Below are positions 22,480 to 32,764 of a DNA stretch of 64,000 nucleotides, piece by piece. How positions within the stretch are numbered: position 1 is the stretch's first letter; every line of letters begins with the position of its first letter. A program made the position numbers and the translations under genes. Origin of the DNA: Limonium bicolor (lineage: Eukaryota; Streptophyta; Magnoliopsida; Caryophyllales; Plumbaginaceae); assembly GCA_023374045.1 (NCBI GenBank), contig CM041777.1:108013810-108077809 (forward strand), written 5' to 3'. The notes under the pieces are model-generated. The model was not told where the DNA came from and ran no database searches. It was given only the letters and a program-made list of their open reading frames with translations.

Positions 22480-24560
22480 ATACAGAAGCAACCTGTTATC
22501 GAAAATTCTGAGGGCAATATTGGTGCATCTCTTCTTTATTGTTCCTGTTGGGTTATTCAATTGATTTCTAAACTTCCAATGAATGTACCAGCCTAGTTCA
22601 CTCTCTTAGAAGTATTTTGGGTTCATTATTAACCCTCTCTAACACTCTTAAACTAACTGTCTTACTCTTATACAGAGACAGCAAAATTCCTGAAAAACTG
22701 AAGACATTATTTGTATATCCCTTCTTCAAGTCTTTATTTAGTTTGTTGATCAGTTTCCAAAACTTCTCAAAACTTTTACACCACTAGATAATTGTATTAG
22801 GAAGGATTTGAGCTTAAAGACAACTCAAAACAATGATGTTAACATCTCTGAAAGCTCATTTTACAGAAACCAAAAAATTGTAGAAAACTATAACCACTAA
22901 TTCTGTATAGTTCCTCTTTAAACTCCCCTTTAGGTTATAAATCAGTTTCCAAACCTTCCCAAAGTTTTTACACAACTAACTAGGTGTATTATGGAAGTTT
23001 TAAACTCAAAGATAACTCAAAACAATATTGTTATCACTTCTGGAAATTCATTTTACAGAACTGCTAGACTGTGGAAACTGAAAAACTAGTTTCTGTATTT
23101 CTTCTTTAAGCTTCCCCTCTTTGGTTATTAATCACTCTCCATTTCACCTAAGGTTTGCTACCCACTTAGTAAGGTGTTCTAGGAAGTCTTAAAACTAAAA
23201 AAATAACTTAAAACAAGGCTGTTAACAACTCTGTAACTCAACTATACATAAACTAAATAAAACTGAACCTGAAACATACAACCTGATACCTCTTCCACCA
23301 TCTCTTTTCTTTACTCATGAATTGACATTTCGATTTCCCCCAACCTTCTTACCCAGTTAGTTAAGTGTTTAAACTAGGTTTCAACCCCCAAGGAAGATCC
23401 AAGACAATCTGCTACAGCACTGAAATGGTTAAATACTGAAGTGAAAGAAACCGGAAAAACTGAAGCTTGGAAACTGATTTCTCCTCTTCCTTTCTTCCCT
23501 GTTTGTTCATAAGTCTGTTCTTTCAATTTATCCCTGAGCACTTACTTACTTAGTTGAGTGTTCTATTAACTTTTAAATTCCAAACGACTTTATTAATGTT
23601 ACAGAATCATTCTTATACTGAGACTAGGAGCGAGGACTATAAAATTGGAAAACATAACCTGATATCTTCTCTTGTATTTTGTAGTTTGTTCACGATTCTG
23701 ATTTTGAGTTTCCCCTAGGTTGCTTAGCTATCTAGGTAAGCATCTTAGTACAGTTTTAACCTCAAAACAGATCCACCACCAAATTGTTTAAGCTTCTGAA
23801 AGGTTAATATACAAAAAAGGTCCGAATGGCAGAAACTGAATTCTGAACTGATAAGTTCTCTTATGTGTTTTCTTTATGTTTATTCACAGTTGGCTTACAG
23901 TTTTTTTCTTTCTTTCCAAAATGCTTACATACTTAGTTAAGTGAATTAGCAAGGTTTTGAGCTCTTGAACCACTCAACGCAATCCCCTTATACTCTCTGT
24001 AACATTGTTATATAGAAACGGAAAGTTCCTGAAACTGCAACTAAGGTCAAAACTGATATATGCTCTTATTTTGCTCTCTGTCTGTTTTCTAGATTAACCT
24101 ACAACTCCTCCCAACTCTTTACCCACCTAGTTAAGGGTTTTAGCAACATTTATACTTGAGAACAACCCAAAACAACACTGATAACCCAACTCAACCCTTC
24201 TTATCCTGAAATGTGAACTGCAGGAACAGAAACTGAAACATGTTTCTGCATTCTACTACTTCTTCCACTTTTTAATGTTTATCTGGTTTCTCCAATATCC
24301 CTCCAGTTGATTTACACATAGTATAATGTCTTGGCAAGGTTTTGAGTTCATTATCCAACTCTACTGCCTTTACTTTATTTCTGAACTAGTTTATACAGAG
24401 AAGGAAAGTTGCAGAATTTACACTTGTTTTCTGTGTTAGTTTCTTTAGTCGGTTCTTACAGAGATTATTTGAACTAGTTTACTTGTTGTTTAGCCTTATA
24501 AGTAGGCACATTTGTTACACTTTGCATCAGAAATTACTAGTTCCCAGCTAGTTCTTTACC
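22480..24560. repeat. ~190-bp diverged tandem array in the left LTR
   Basis: A degenerate anchor of the form 'acccacttagttaagtgt' recurs near 22785, 22975, 23163, 23353, 23545, 23725, 23930, 24123, 24315 and 24501, that is every 180-205 bp. Each unit also carries a 'tctgaaa...tacagaaac' block and a pyrimidine-rich 'tttctcctctt' block. Units are well diverged from each other, yet each is nearly identical to its counterpart in the right LTR, so the array predates this insertion. Confidence 0.75.
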
Positions 24561-25738
24561 AACGTTTATTTCTCAAAACAGCACGCAGGTAAAAGCTCTT
24601 GTTAGCTCAGAAGTTTACTACCTTAAATTTTTCTTTCTTTCTGAGTTGAAGCTGGTTCTCCCTTGTGGATCCTTGGCACAAATGAGACTTCCAGCACCTT
24701 GGTCACTTGACAACAATTGAGAAAGATTACTCAGAGGTTAAACTGTGATAACTCAGAGAAAAGGACATGGGTTGGATCAATCTGAGATAGGTATGATCTT
24801 TACCTTGTTTGTTTTCCTACCGAGAATGGTACAACAAGGAAAATTTGCTTGGTCTTGCTCCTTCACCAAGCTGAGTCTTATCCCCTGATCTTTTACGTGA
24901 AGCAAAACAAGGAAAAAAAAACTCAAGATCAGCTAGGACTATTACTGGAAAACAAGGAAGGAGAGCAGTGTCTAAGGCTCACCGAAATGATCAAGGAAGA
25001 AGGCTATACACTTGGGTCTTTTCTTCCTCCTCAATCTGGGTATACTCCTCTGGTTTTTCCCACTTAAAGAGAGCAGAGAATAGAGTTTAGTAGCAACTGA
25101 GGTTATTGCCGAAAATGGAGAGGGAAGACTAGGCTAGATTCTTGCATATTTTACCTTGGAAAGTCGCCTAGCTTGCTTCCCTTTCTTCTTCCAGTTCCAA
25201 CCGAAGTTTCCCCTTGCTTCATCCACCAACTCAGCTCAGTTTGCTATGTCTTTGAGCAGCAACCGTGGTAGTGGGGTGTTGGTTCACGTGAAAGAAATTG
25301 CAAGGAGGGAGCTGGGAGCTTTCGACTGAAGAGAGGAAGTGAAGTTACCGGTTCTGAGTGTGCCCAGATCGAGTTGCATGTCGAGAGAATTGAGGAGGTT
25401 GAGTACGTTTAGTAGTGAATGCCCATACTGGCGGGATGGAGGGGTGTCGGGTGTGAATTTTCGAGACATGCATCAGCATGGGGGGAAACACTACATGACA
25501 GTGGAATATATTAGTTCTGTTCGTGGTTTAAATATGGAGCTAAGTAGCAGATAGGTAGTAACGTAGTGTCTCAAGTGTGGAATAAGTGAGTGGCTTAATG
25601 TGCTCAGCTCACAGTCCAAAACCGTGAGCATAAATCTTCCTACAATGTTGTCACTTGCACATGTTTGTATCTTTTTTTTCTAGTGACCTTAGTAGCCTTG
25701 CTACTAGTTTTAATTCGTTGGTATCTATTACCGAATTC

Positions 25739-25810
25739 GAGCACAGCTCAATTGGTTAAGGCGTTCGGGAATGGTACGAAAGGTACCGGGTTCGAATCTC
25801 GGCTAGAGCA
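25739..25810 (+). repeat. tRNA-like cassette in the left LTR
   Basis: The stretch has an A-box-like cagctcaattggttaagg and a B-box ggttcgaatct with a paired T-arm (ccggg/ctcgg). Spacing is close to that of a tRNA gene and total length is about 72 nt. No acceptor stem pairs, so it is a decayed tRNA gene or SINE head carried by the LTR, on the strand opposite to the element's genes. Confidence 0.5.
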
Positions 25811-25926
25811 TGTTTGCTCTATTTTTGTATAAGTGTATATACATGCCTATTTTTATCGTGTCACGTTATTGATTATATATACAACATTGTAATATTGTAA
25901 TGTTGTGTATATGTACATATATACGT

Positions 25927-25957
<31 letters not shown>

Positions 25958-25958
<1 letters not shown>

Positions 25959-26763
25959 CTAGGCAAGTGGGAACCCAGAATTTCAAATTAGATGTGTCAA
26001 ACTTATAAACTCAGAGTTTTGAAGTTAACAATAAGCTTTTATATAATTTTTTATTAAAGGTGTGATCATATTGACAATAAATACTAGTAGTATAAGGTCT
26101 ACAGTAAAATAAATTTTAATTATATTCTTAAAAACAGTAAAAAACATTTTATTCTTAATCAAAGTTAGTAAAGTATCATTCATGAACAAACTAGAAGAAT
26201 AAATTTAGGTTGACAAGTAGCAAATAATGTTAACCAACAAATTAAGTAATTAGCTAACTTTAGGACCTTTGTTGTTCTTGAGATAAAAAAGGTGGAAAGG
26301 TGGGAGTGTATAATAAATCAAGATTAGGGAAAATAAACAATATTAGGTGAGGAAAGAAAGGTACAATCATGGCTTGGTCAGTAGAGGAGTGGTATCCTTG
26401 AACCAAAGGTTTCGGGTTCAAAATCTATCTCACTTATAAATTATATATATATAACTAAAACAAAACTATAAAAATTAAAAGCAAAATATAAAATACACAA
26501 ATGAAGAGTGATTTACAAAGTGAAATACAACTATTATTAAGGTCATTCTTTATCCTTGAACTCAATTAATTTTACATATATTAAATTATATTTGTAATGA
26601 AATAAACAAATTGCATTAACCATATTTGAACTTAACTCAACACATGAGTGTCAAACCACCTAACTAAACATAATTAGTTTTTGCATATAAATAAATTTTA
26701 GCTTTATTATGAATTGCATGTGTGTCAGTTGACACACTACGCTCTACATTGGGTCCACCCATA
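25958..26763 (+). mobile_element. Left-LTR-specific insertion in a TA repeat, with SINE-like motif
   Basis: The right LTR reads straight through a TA repeat (39260-39284) where the left LTR has about 0.8 kb of extra sequence. The extra block contains a tRNA-head-like phrase near 26368-26430 (ggcttggtcagtagagg and tcgggttcaaaatc). It inserted after the element, or was deleted from the right LTR. Boundaries within the TA repeat are approximate. Confidence 0.45.
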
Positions 26764-26954
26764 TATAATATATGTACGTGACCGTATTAAATTAAATTGT
26801 TCGTTTGTTAACAAGTTGTTACATGCTCATAATAATGTAATACATTCTCCTTAATTTAAACCTTACGCCATAAGGTTTTACATGCTTAATTATTTAGGCC
26901 TTAATGTAGTTAATTATATGTTTAAATACTGTTTAATTATTTAGGGGTATTTCA

Positions 26955-26971
26955 GTCTACCCCCCTTAAAG
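26955..26971 (-). promoter_or_regulatory. Polypurine tract of the chromovirus
   Basis: Minus strand ctttaaggggggtagac directly precedes the 3' LTR start TGAAATACCCC. Confidence 0.75.
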
Positions 26972-27462
26972 AGACTTCGTCCCGAAGTCGTCTTTCTCGA
27001 ATCATTTATAACAACTACCCATATAGCCATAATGCACATCTATTTGATGTGGCATTCACGTATAATGTGTTGTGCTAATAGTGCACATAACCCTCAATTG
27101 TGGCGTTATTCCAGGTATGACATCATATCCTATCAGCCCTACAAGCCTTGACAAACATTTCACATTCCATCTCTATGTTTCAATTAGTATCTAAACGATA
27201 CTATGCTCGGTATCTATGCGATACAGTATGAACTGAATTCATAAAGGAGTACACATATATATATCAATCATCAAACAATTCATACACACATGCGAGTATC
27301 TCACATGATACTTACATACATGTTCACAACATACACATGTGCGCAATGCGCAAACAAACCACCAACAAAACACGTATGCCCCGCATACAAACACACAAAA
27401 CTAGAGGCTCTACCCCCCTTAAAAAGGGTTACGCCCCTGTACCCCACAAGTACTCACAGACG

Positions 27463-27942
27463 CTACTCGAAAAGCGCTGGATACTTGACTCTCATCGAAT
27501 CCTCTAACTCCCAAGTGGCCTCTTTGACCTCGTGGTTTGACCAAAGAATCTTGACCATGCGGACGGTCTTGTTCCTGGTCTCCCGCGTCTTCGTATCTAG
27601 AATACGGAGTGGAGTCTCTTCGTAACTAAGAGACGAGTCTAGCTCCAAGTGCTCTGGCTGCAACGCATGCGAGGGGTGAAGGATGTATTTCTTTAGCTGA
27701 GATACGTGGAATACGTCATGGACTCTCCCGAGCTCTGTATGTAAGTCTAACCTGTAAGCTAACGGGCCCACTCGCTCCGTAATGCGATACAGACCAACAT
27801 ATTTCGGGCTTAACTTGCCCTTTGTCCAAAACGAAAGATGCCCTTCATAGGTGACACTCTGAGGAAGACTCGGTCGTCGACTGCGAACTCGAGATCTCTG
27901 TCGGACGTCTGCATATGACTTCTGTCTATCGGCAGCCTTCAT
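27463..27942 (-). pseudogene. Chromovirus integrase C-terminus with chromodomain-like tail
   Basis: One frame of about 159 codons: MKAADRQKSYADVRQR, GKLSPKYVGLYRITERVG, YRLDLHTELGRVHDVFHVS (integrase C-terminal core), then a chromodomain-like module, RILDTKTRETRNKTV, VKILWSNHEVKEATWE and RVKYPALFE. The module targets integration to chromatin in chromoviruses. This part of pol is open. Confidence 0.85.
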
Positions 27943-28825
27943 ATTTCTATGGATCTGTAGACATCCTCTTTCACTGCTCTAAGTACTCGGGTCCAAGGAA
28001 TGTGTTCTCGCTAGCCTCGTCCCAGCAGAGAGGTGTCCTACATGGTCTACCATATAAGCCTGGAATGGTGGCATCTGAATCGACGCGTGTAGCTGTTGTT
28101 GTAGGCAAACTCAATCAGATGTAACCGATCAATCCAGCTCTCTGGAAATCTAGGGCGCATGCTCGGAGCATGTCCTCCAATTCTGGATGGTCCTCTCACT
28201 CTGACCATCCATTTACGGGTGAAAGGCGGTACTTAGCTTCAGCTTCGTACCCAAAGCCTCCTGAACTTGCCCCCAAAACCGTGATAGGAATCGAGGGTCT
28301 CTATCTGACACAATCATCTTCGGCACGCCATGGTGTCTGATGATTTCTCACTGGAAAAGATCTGCTAGCTTGGGAAATTTCCATGTGTCCTTGATAGGAA
28401 TAAACTTAGCCACTTTCGCAATCTGTCGACGATCACCCAAATGGTGTTTGCACCTCCCTTAGTCGGTGGAAGTCCGACAACAAAATCCATGGATAGATCC
28501 TCGAACTTCCAGTACGGAATGGGCATAGGCTGCACCAACCCTCCTGGTCTCCTGTGCTCGAACTTGACTTTCTGACAAGTCAAGCAGCGGATAACAAACT
28601 CTGTTACATCCTTCTTCATACCACTCCACCAAAAGTGAGTCTTCAGTCTTTGTACATTTATGATCCTGGGTGGATAGACAAGGAAGAAAAATGAGCTTCA
28701 CTAAGTATCTTCTCTTTCAACTCTGGGCTGGATTATGGGATGCACAATCTGCCATTCAATCTGATCAGTCCATCATCACTGAGTCTGAAATCATATTTCT
28801 GCCCCTTGAATGTGCCGTCAACTAA
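27943..28825 (-). pseudogene. Chromovirus integrase, N-terminal and catalytic parts
   Basis: Frames at 28365-28619 give the zinc-binding end CLTCQKVKFEHRRPGG and the first catalytic Asp in LSMDFVVGLPP, then NTIWVIVDRL. After frameshifts, a segment near 28170-28215 (minus) reads FHP*MDGQSERTIQ, holding the second Asp and the Glu with an in-frame TAA. Many shifts separate the parts. Confidence 0.8.
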
Positions 28826-30410
28826 CTACTGCCTGATGGTCTGTATGTACTGGTCGCTCTCTTGAGCACATCGTACTTCTTCGACTAGGCTACTGTTTGC
28901 TGACATGGCATGTAAGGAGTGAGCTCTCCGGCTCAGGGCATCGGCTACTATGTTTTCCTTCCCCTCCTTGTACTTGAGGTCGATGTCGTAGTCCTTCAAG
29001 AACTCGACCCATCGCCTCTGCCTCATGTTTAGATCTTTCTGGGTGAATAGATACTGAAGGCTCTTGTGATCAGAGTATATCGTCACTGTCACACCATACA
29101 AGTAATGTCTCCATATCTTCAAAGCAAAAACAACTGCTCCCAGCTCCAGATCATGTGTCGGGTAGTTCTCCTCATGTTTCTTCAGCTGTCGGGAGGCGTA
29201 GGCTACAACCTTCCTGTGCTGCATGAGTATACACCCTATCCTCGTACCTGAGGCATCACAGTACACTTCGAACCCGTCGGTCCCTTCAAGAATGGTGAGT
29301 ACGGGAGCCGACGTCAGAAGGTCCTTCAGTGTCTGAAAGGAACGCTCGCAATCTTCAGTCCACACAAACTGAACGTCCTTTTTCATTAGATTAGTCATAG
29401 GTTTGGCTACTTTGGAGAAGTCTTTCACAAAACGCCTGTAGTAACCAGCCAGCCCCAAGAAACTGCGGATATCGGTCATTGTCTTCGGTCTCGGCCAGCT
29501 TTTGACTGCCTCTATCTTCGCAGGGTCGACGGATATGCCGCTAGCTGAGATGATATGTCCTAAGAATGCCACGCTATCTAGCCAAAACTCACACTTCGAG
29601 AGCTTGGCGTATAGCTGGTTCTCTCTCATAATCTGTAGAACTCGCTTGAGGTGTGCTTCGTGGTCCTTCTTAGTCTTAGAGTAGACTAGGATATCGTTGA
29701 TGAATACTACCACTGATGAGTCGAGCTGCTCTCTGAACAGACGGTTCATGAGGTCCATGAATACTGCAGGTGCATTTGATAATCCAAATGGCATCACAGT
29801 AAATTCGTAGTGACGGTAGCGTGTTCTGAATGCCGTCTTCTCTATATCTCTCTCTGCAATGCGTATCTGATGGTAGCCTGATCTCAAGTCGATCTTTGAG
29901 AACACTGATGCACCTCTGAGCTGATCAAACAGGTCGTCGATGCGTGGAAGAGGGTATTTGTTTTTGACTGATACGACATTTAATTCCCTGTAGTCGATGC
30001 AGAGTCACATGCTCCCATCCTTCTTCTTGACAAACAATACCGACGCTCCCCATGGAGATACGCTCGGTCTGATAAATCCCTTGTCCAGTAGGTCTTCTAA
30101 CTGAACCTTCAACTCTTTCATTTCTGCAGGCGCCATCCGGTAGGGTGCCTTGGCAATAGGCCCCGTGCCCGGCATAAGATCAATGGCGAACTCCACCTTT
30201 CGCACTGGTGGCATGCCTGGTAACTCCTCAGGAAAAAAATCAGGGAATTCGGATACCACTGGTATATCCAAATCCATCTGCTCCTCTTGCCTCGTATCGT
30301 GGACATAACATATATATGCGGTATGGCCCTTCCTCACTTCTTTCATCAAGGTCAAAGTAGATACAATTTTGATAGTGGGTTCCTTCGGCACACTACGGTA
30401 GGAAATAGCC
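28826..30410 (-). pseudogene. Chromovirus reverse transcriptase and RNase H
   Basis: The N-terminal part (30005-30410) has FPEELPGMPP, VEFAIDLMPG, GFIRPSVSPWGASVLFVKKK. A TGA (30005-30007), probably from CGA, precedes the CIDYRELN block. The main frame (28826-29905) runs from [13 protein letters not shown] through MPFGLSNAP to the active site, which reads [11 protein letters not shown]: Asn replaces the first catalytic Asp (codon 29697-29699). RNase H follows with [26 protein letters not shown] and [11 protein letters not shown], ending [19 protein letters not shown]. The Asp-to-Asn change alone should abolish polymerase activity. Confidence 0.9.
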
Positions 30411-30743
30411 TTGCCCCCGGGCTTTTGAGTAACAGTCGGTGCTCGGCACATTGTATCCGGCCCTTGTGTCTCTGCAGCCAATCCATACCGATGATGACGT
30501 CGAAACCCAACCCCTTGAATTCGGTCAAGTCGACGGGGAAAATCTCGTCCCATATAACAATTTGCAAGTCGCAGTAGCGTCCTGTGCATCACACTCTCTC
30601 CCTGGATGGTAACGTGACGGTGAAGTCGGAGAGGTGCTCCGGGGTCAGTCCCAACTTCTTTGCAAAAGAAGAGGAAACGAAAGAGTGAGACGCCCCTGAG
30701 TCAAATAAGACTGATGCATCGGTGCCATTCACAGGGAAGGTAC
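30410..30743 (-). pseudogene. Chromovirus aspartic protease
   Basis: Begins at the acceptor 30744 and reads TFPVNGTDASVLFDSGASHS, with active-site Asp-Ser-Gly-Ala, later FDVIIGMDWLQRHKGRI, the conserved end of gypsy proteases. A TGA at 30589-30591 and a frameshift near 30410 disable it. The enzyme would cleave Gag-Pol. Confidence 0.8.
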
Positions 30744-30818
30744 CTGTAGCATTTCGGTTTAAATTAGCACGTGGCTATAAAGGTTATATTCATTAGTTTG
30801 GCTGGTTCCTAGCCTTAC

Positions 30819-30896
30819 CAGTGATGACGTTGCCAATCTCCTTGGCTTGTGCCACATTCAGAATGTTGAGGTTTCCTCCTTTCTCTAATTCATGGC
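30819..30896 (-). pseudogene. Chromovirus small exon before the protease
   Basis: This 78-nt exon after the acceptor aatccag reads in phase 1 from the zinc-knuckle exon: HELEKGGNLNILNVAQAKEI, then NVITG. The latter matches the Gag-protease junction normally followed by the protease. It ends before GTAAGG in phase 1. The intron 30744-30818 (75 nt) ends atgctacag. Skipping the ALKBH1-like exon to reach it requires a 995-nt intron (30897-31891). Confidence 0.7.
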
Positions 30897-30963
30897 CTGG
30901 ATTAACGAGTCGTATAAGGATAAGACTGATAACAATTGTACGAAAGAACTTCGAAACTCCATT

Positions 30964-30973
30964 TTTATTTATT
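30964..30973 (-). terminator. Double AATAAA poly(A) signal after the ALKBH1-like exon
   Basis: Minus-strand AATAAATAAA, two overlapping canonical hexamers, begins 55 bases after the ALKBH1-like stop codon and 67 bases before the protease-side acceptor. Position fits cleavage of a transcript ending in the ALKBH1-like exon. Confidence 0.6.
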
Positions 30974-31027
30974 CCACAAAACATTACATTATACTTGCAT
31001 ACAAAGCTAGTAGCTTACAACATTACA

Positions 31028-31767
31028 TCAATACTCTCTTAAAGTCAAGTTTAGACGCCCCGGTTTGATGTGGGTAGTGTTTACTAAAGCAGGTGGTGCG
31101 GTGTTCAACTTAACCCGCTTGATTCCGTGATACACTAATCTCGAACCTCCACCGAATACCAAAACATCTCCAGATCTAAGGACTAGCTTCTTAGCTAAAT
31201 CCATTCTCTTCTGGTCGCCATACAAGAATTCTACTTCATCTCCAATGGAGAACGACACTACGGGAATACCTTTTGCAATGGACTCGGGCGTCTCATCCCG
31301 GTCCTGGTGTAATCCCAGTCGCCCATTTTGTTCGTAGAAGTTTACAATGCAAATGTCGGCATCAATGTCGGGTACTGATTCGTCTTCAAGCTATTGCGCG
31401 GTCTCCACCGCCTTCCGTGCTAAGGTCTTGAATCTCTCAGGCATCCTAGGTACTCTCGCCCCATCTAGTTTCCTCACTTCCTGGTATGTCCTAGTTTGCG
31501 GGTCCCAATTCCTACCTAGGCACATCATGTGTAGCCTCATCTTTGAACCGCTCGTAAAACCCGAAATGTAAAACCCACCTAGTTCTCTACCCAAGGCTCT
31601 ACACTCTTCTATGATGTCGGTTTGCTCGTCTAAGGTTAGGAATTCTCTAAGCAGAATCATGCCTGGTCGAATGACTTGACTATTCTCTCTTGGATGTTCC
31701 CGTCTTTCGGCTATGGGTCTCGGTGATCTCGGTCTCGTAGATAGGGGGTAGCAAATGTCGAAACTAC
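31028..31767 (-). pseudogene. ALKBH1-like 2-oxoglutarate/Fe(II) dioxygenase exon inside the chromovirus
   Basis: The 740-nt exon lies after an acceptor (acatcttag) in phase 1 and encodes 245 residues ending LNLTLREY and TGA. It begins with GSFDIC, as plant ALKBH1 proteins do before their catalytic core, then RPGMILLREFLT, GGFYISGF and MMCLGRNWDPQT. The core has VNFYEQNGRLGLHQDRDE, with Fe ligands His (31307-31309) and Asp (31301-31303). It also has FSIGDEVEFLYG, SGDVLVFGG, VYHGIKR (third ligand His at 31127-31129) and the 2-oxoglutarate-binding RLNLTLR (Arg at 31055-31057 and 31037-31039). All catalytic residues are present. One TAG (31391-31393), after ETAQ, breaks this copy. ALKBH1 relatives oxidatively demethylate nucleic acids. 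Acting on retrotransposon RNA or cDNA is inference. Confidence 0.88.
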
Positions 31768-31891
31768 CTAAGATGTGGAAGTTCTCCTAAGATAAGTCTT
31801 TTCTAAAATCAATACACACACATAGTCCATGCTTTAAAGCGTTTAACACTCATCATGGTTTCATACAATGACAGTCGGGTATTAGAATTAC

Positions 31892-32227
31892 CTATAGAGC
31901 GCTGGGCTCCCGTCTCAGCGCTCGAGGTTCCCGCTGAATTAAGGGTGGCACGTCCCTGGTCGACTCCTTTTCCCTTCTGAAAACGCATGTCGGTGGACGC
32001 CTGGCTCCCTTGGCCACCCCGTGGCACTCATGATCCTCCAGCAGTGGGCTTCTGAGCAGTCTTCGTCCCCTGGTAATTTCGGCCGTCGGGGTTGGAGTAG
32101 CACTCAAAGTCGCGGTGCCCCATCTTCCTGCAGTATCGGCATTCAACCTTGTTGCCGCTGCAGTTCACACCTGGGTGATCCTTCCCGCAGCGCTTACAGT
32201 AGTAATGGCGCTGGGGCTTACCGGTGC
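31892..32227 (-). pseudogene. Chromovirus gag exon 4 with two zinc knuckles
   Basis: Contains CKRCGKDHPGVNC and CRYCRKMGHRDFEC, two CCHC RNA-binding knuckles, then a Ser/Thr/Gly-rich tail. A TGA at about 32030-32032 breaks the frame after AGGS, probably from CGA. The exon ends at 31892 in phase 1 with the donor TATAG|GTAATT. This single donor can serve two acceptors: 31768 (to the ALKBH1-like exon) or 30897 (to the protease exons). Both restore the correct frame. Confidence 0.75.
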
Positions 32228-32333
32228 CTGTTTGCAACCGTAATTTAGGTTAACACGAGTCACGTACAGTATTAGGATTAACGAATAGTTTGACAACTAA
32301 GTTTACGAGGAGGGTATTCTCACCCCTGAGAGG

Positions 32334-32460
32334 TGACGATCTGAGTGGCTGGGCATCGATGGGTGGGCTTGTCAGCCTTGGTACGGGATCTTTCCCCTTG
32401 AAACCCTGCTGACTCTGCTGCCCCTGCTGCCCCGGCTTTCCCTTCTTTTTAAAGAAGCCT
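32334..32460 (-). pseudogene. Chromovirus gag exon 3
   Basis: Reads on in frame as a Lys/Gly/Gln-rich linker (FFKKKGKPGQQGQQSQQG) and ends at 32334 before GTGAGA in phase 1. The intron 32228-32333 (106 nt) ends gcaaacag. The linker is typical of the basic region before the Gag zinc knuckles. Confidence 0.75.
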
Positions 32461-32536
32461 CTGTCAAACAGATTTGGGGTCAACACACACGATAATCAAT
32501 TAATGAATAAATCAACAAATGAAAATATTTCCTTAC

Positions 32537-32676
32537 TTTCCCTTCTTTGAGCCCTCGCCTTAGTTCACTCCCCCGTCCTCAGACTCCTTCTCGGGCTTCT
32601 TCCTCTTCTTCTGGCCTAGAGTCTCATCCCGAGTCTGGAGCATCAGCTCCGTCCTCGAGGCAGCATCATAACACTC
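32537..32676 (-). pseudogene. Chromovirus gag exon 2
   Basis: Opens in phase 0 with GAGTGTTATGATGCT, reading ECYDAASRTELMLQTRDE, the usual end of a Gag core, then a Lys/Glu-rich stretch. A TAA lies near the 3' part of the exon, within VN*GEGSKK. It ends at 32537 before GTAAGG, a strong donor, in phase 2. The following intron, 32461-32536 (76 nt, AT-rich), ends tttgacag. Confidence 0.75.
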
Positions 32677-32764
32677 CTGGAATTTAAACTGGTGATTCTT
32701 CACACATTCACTATAACTGGATATGAAGAACATTAATAAGAATTAACGGTGTTTAGATTTATAC

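Larger units (their letters stand above)
20251..26954 (-). repeat. Chromovirus left (3') LTR, 6.7 kb
   Basis: Begins tgtaacacccctc and ends ttaggggtatttca. It aligns along its whole length with 33615-39464 with scattered substitutions and indels. It is longer mainly because of an extra ~0.8-kb block near 25958-26763. It contains a ~190-bp tandem array and a tRNA-like cassette. The small open frames in it (for example 20673-20888 and 24849-25067) are not supported as genes. Confidence 0.9.

Noticed and set aside
25739..25810. Functional tRNA gene
   Set aside because: A- and B-boxes are present but no acceptor stem pairs; kept only as a tRNA-like cassette.
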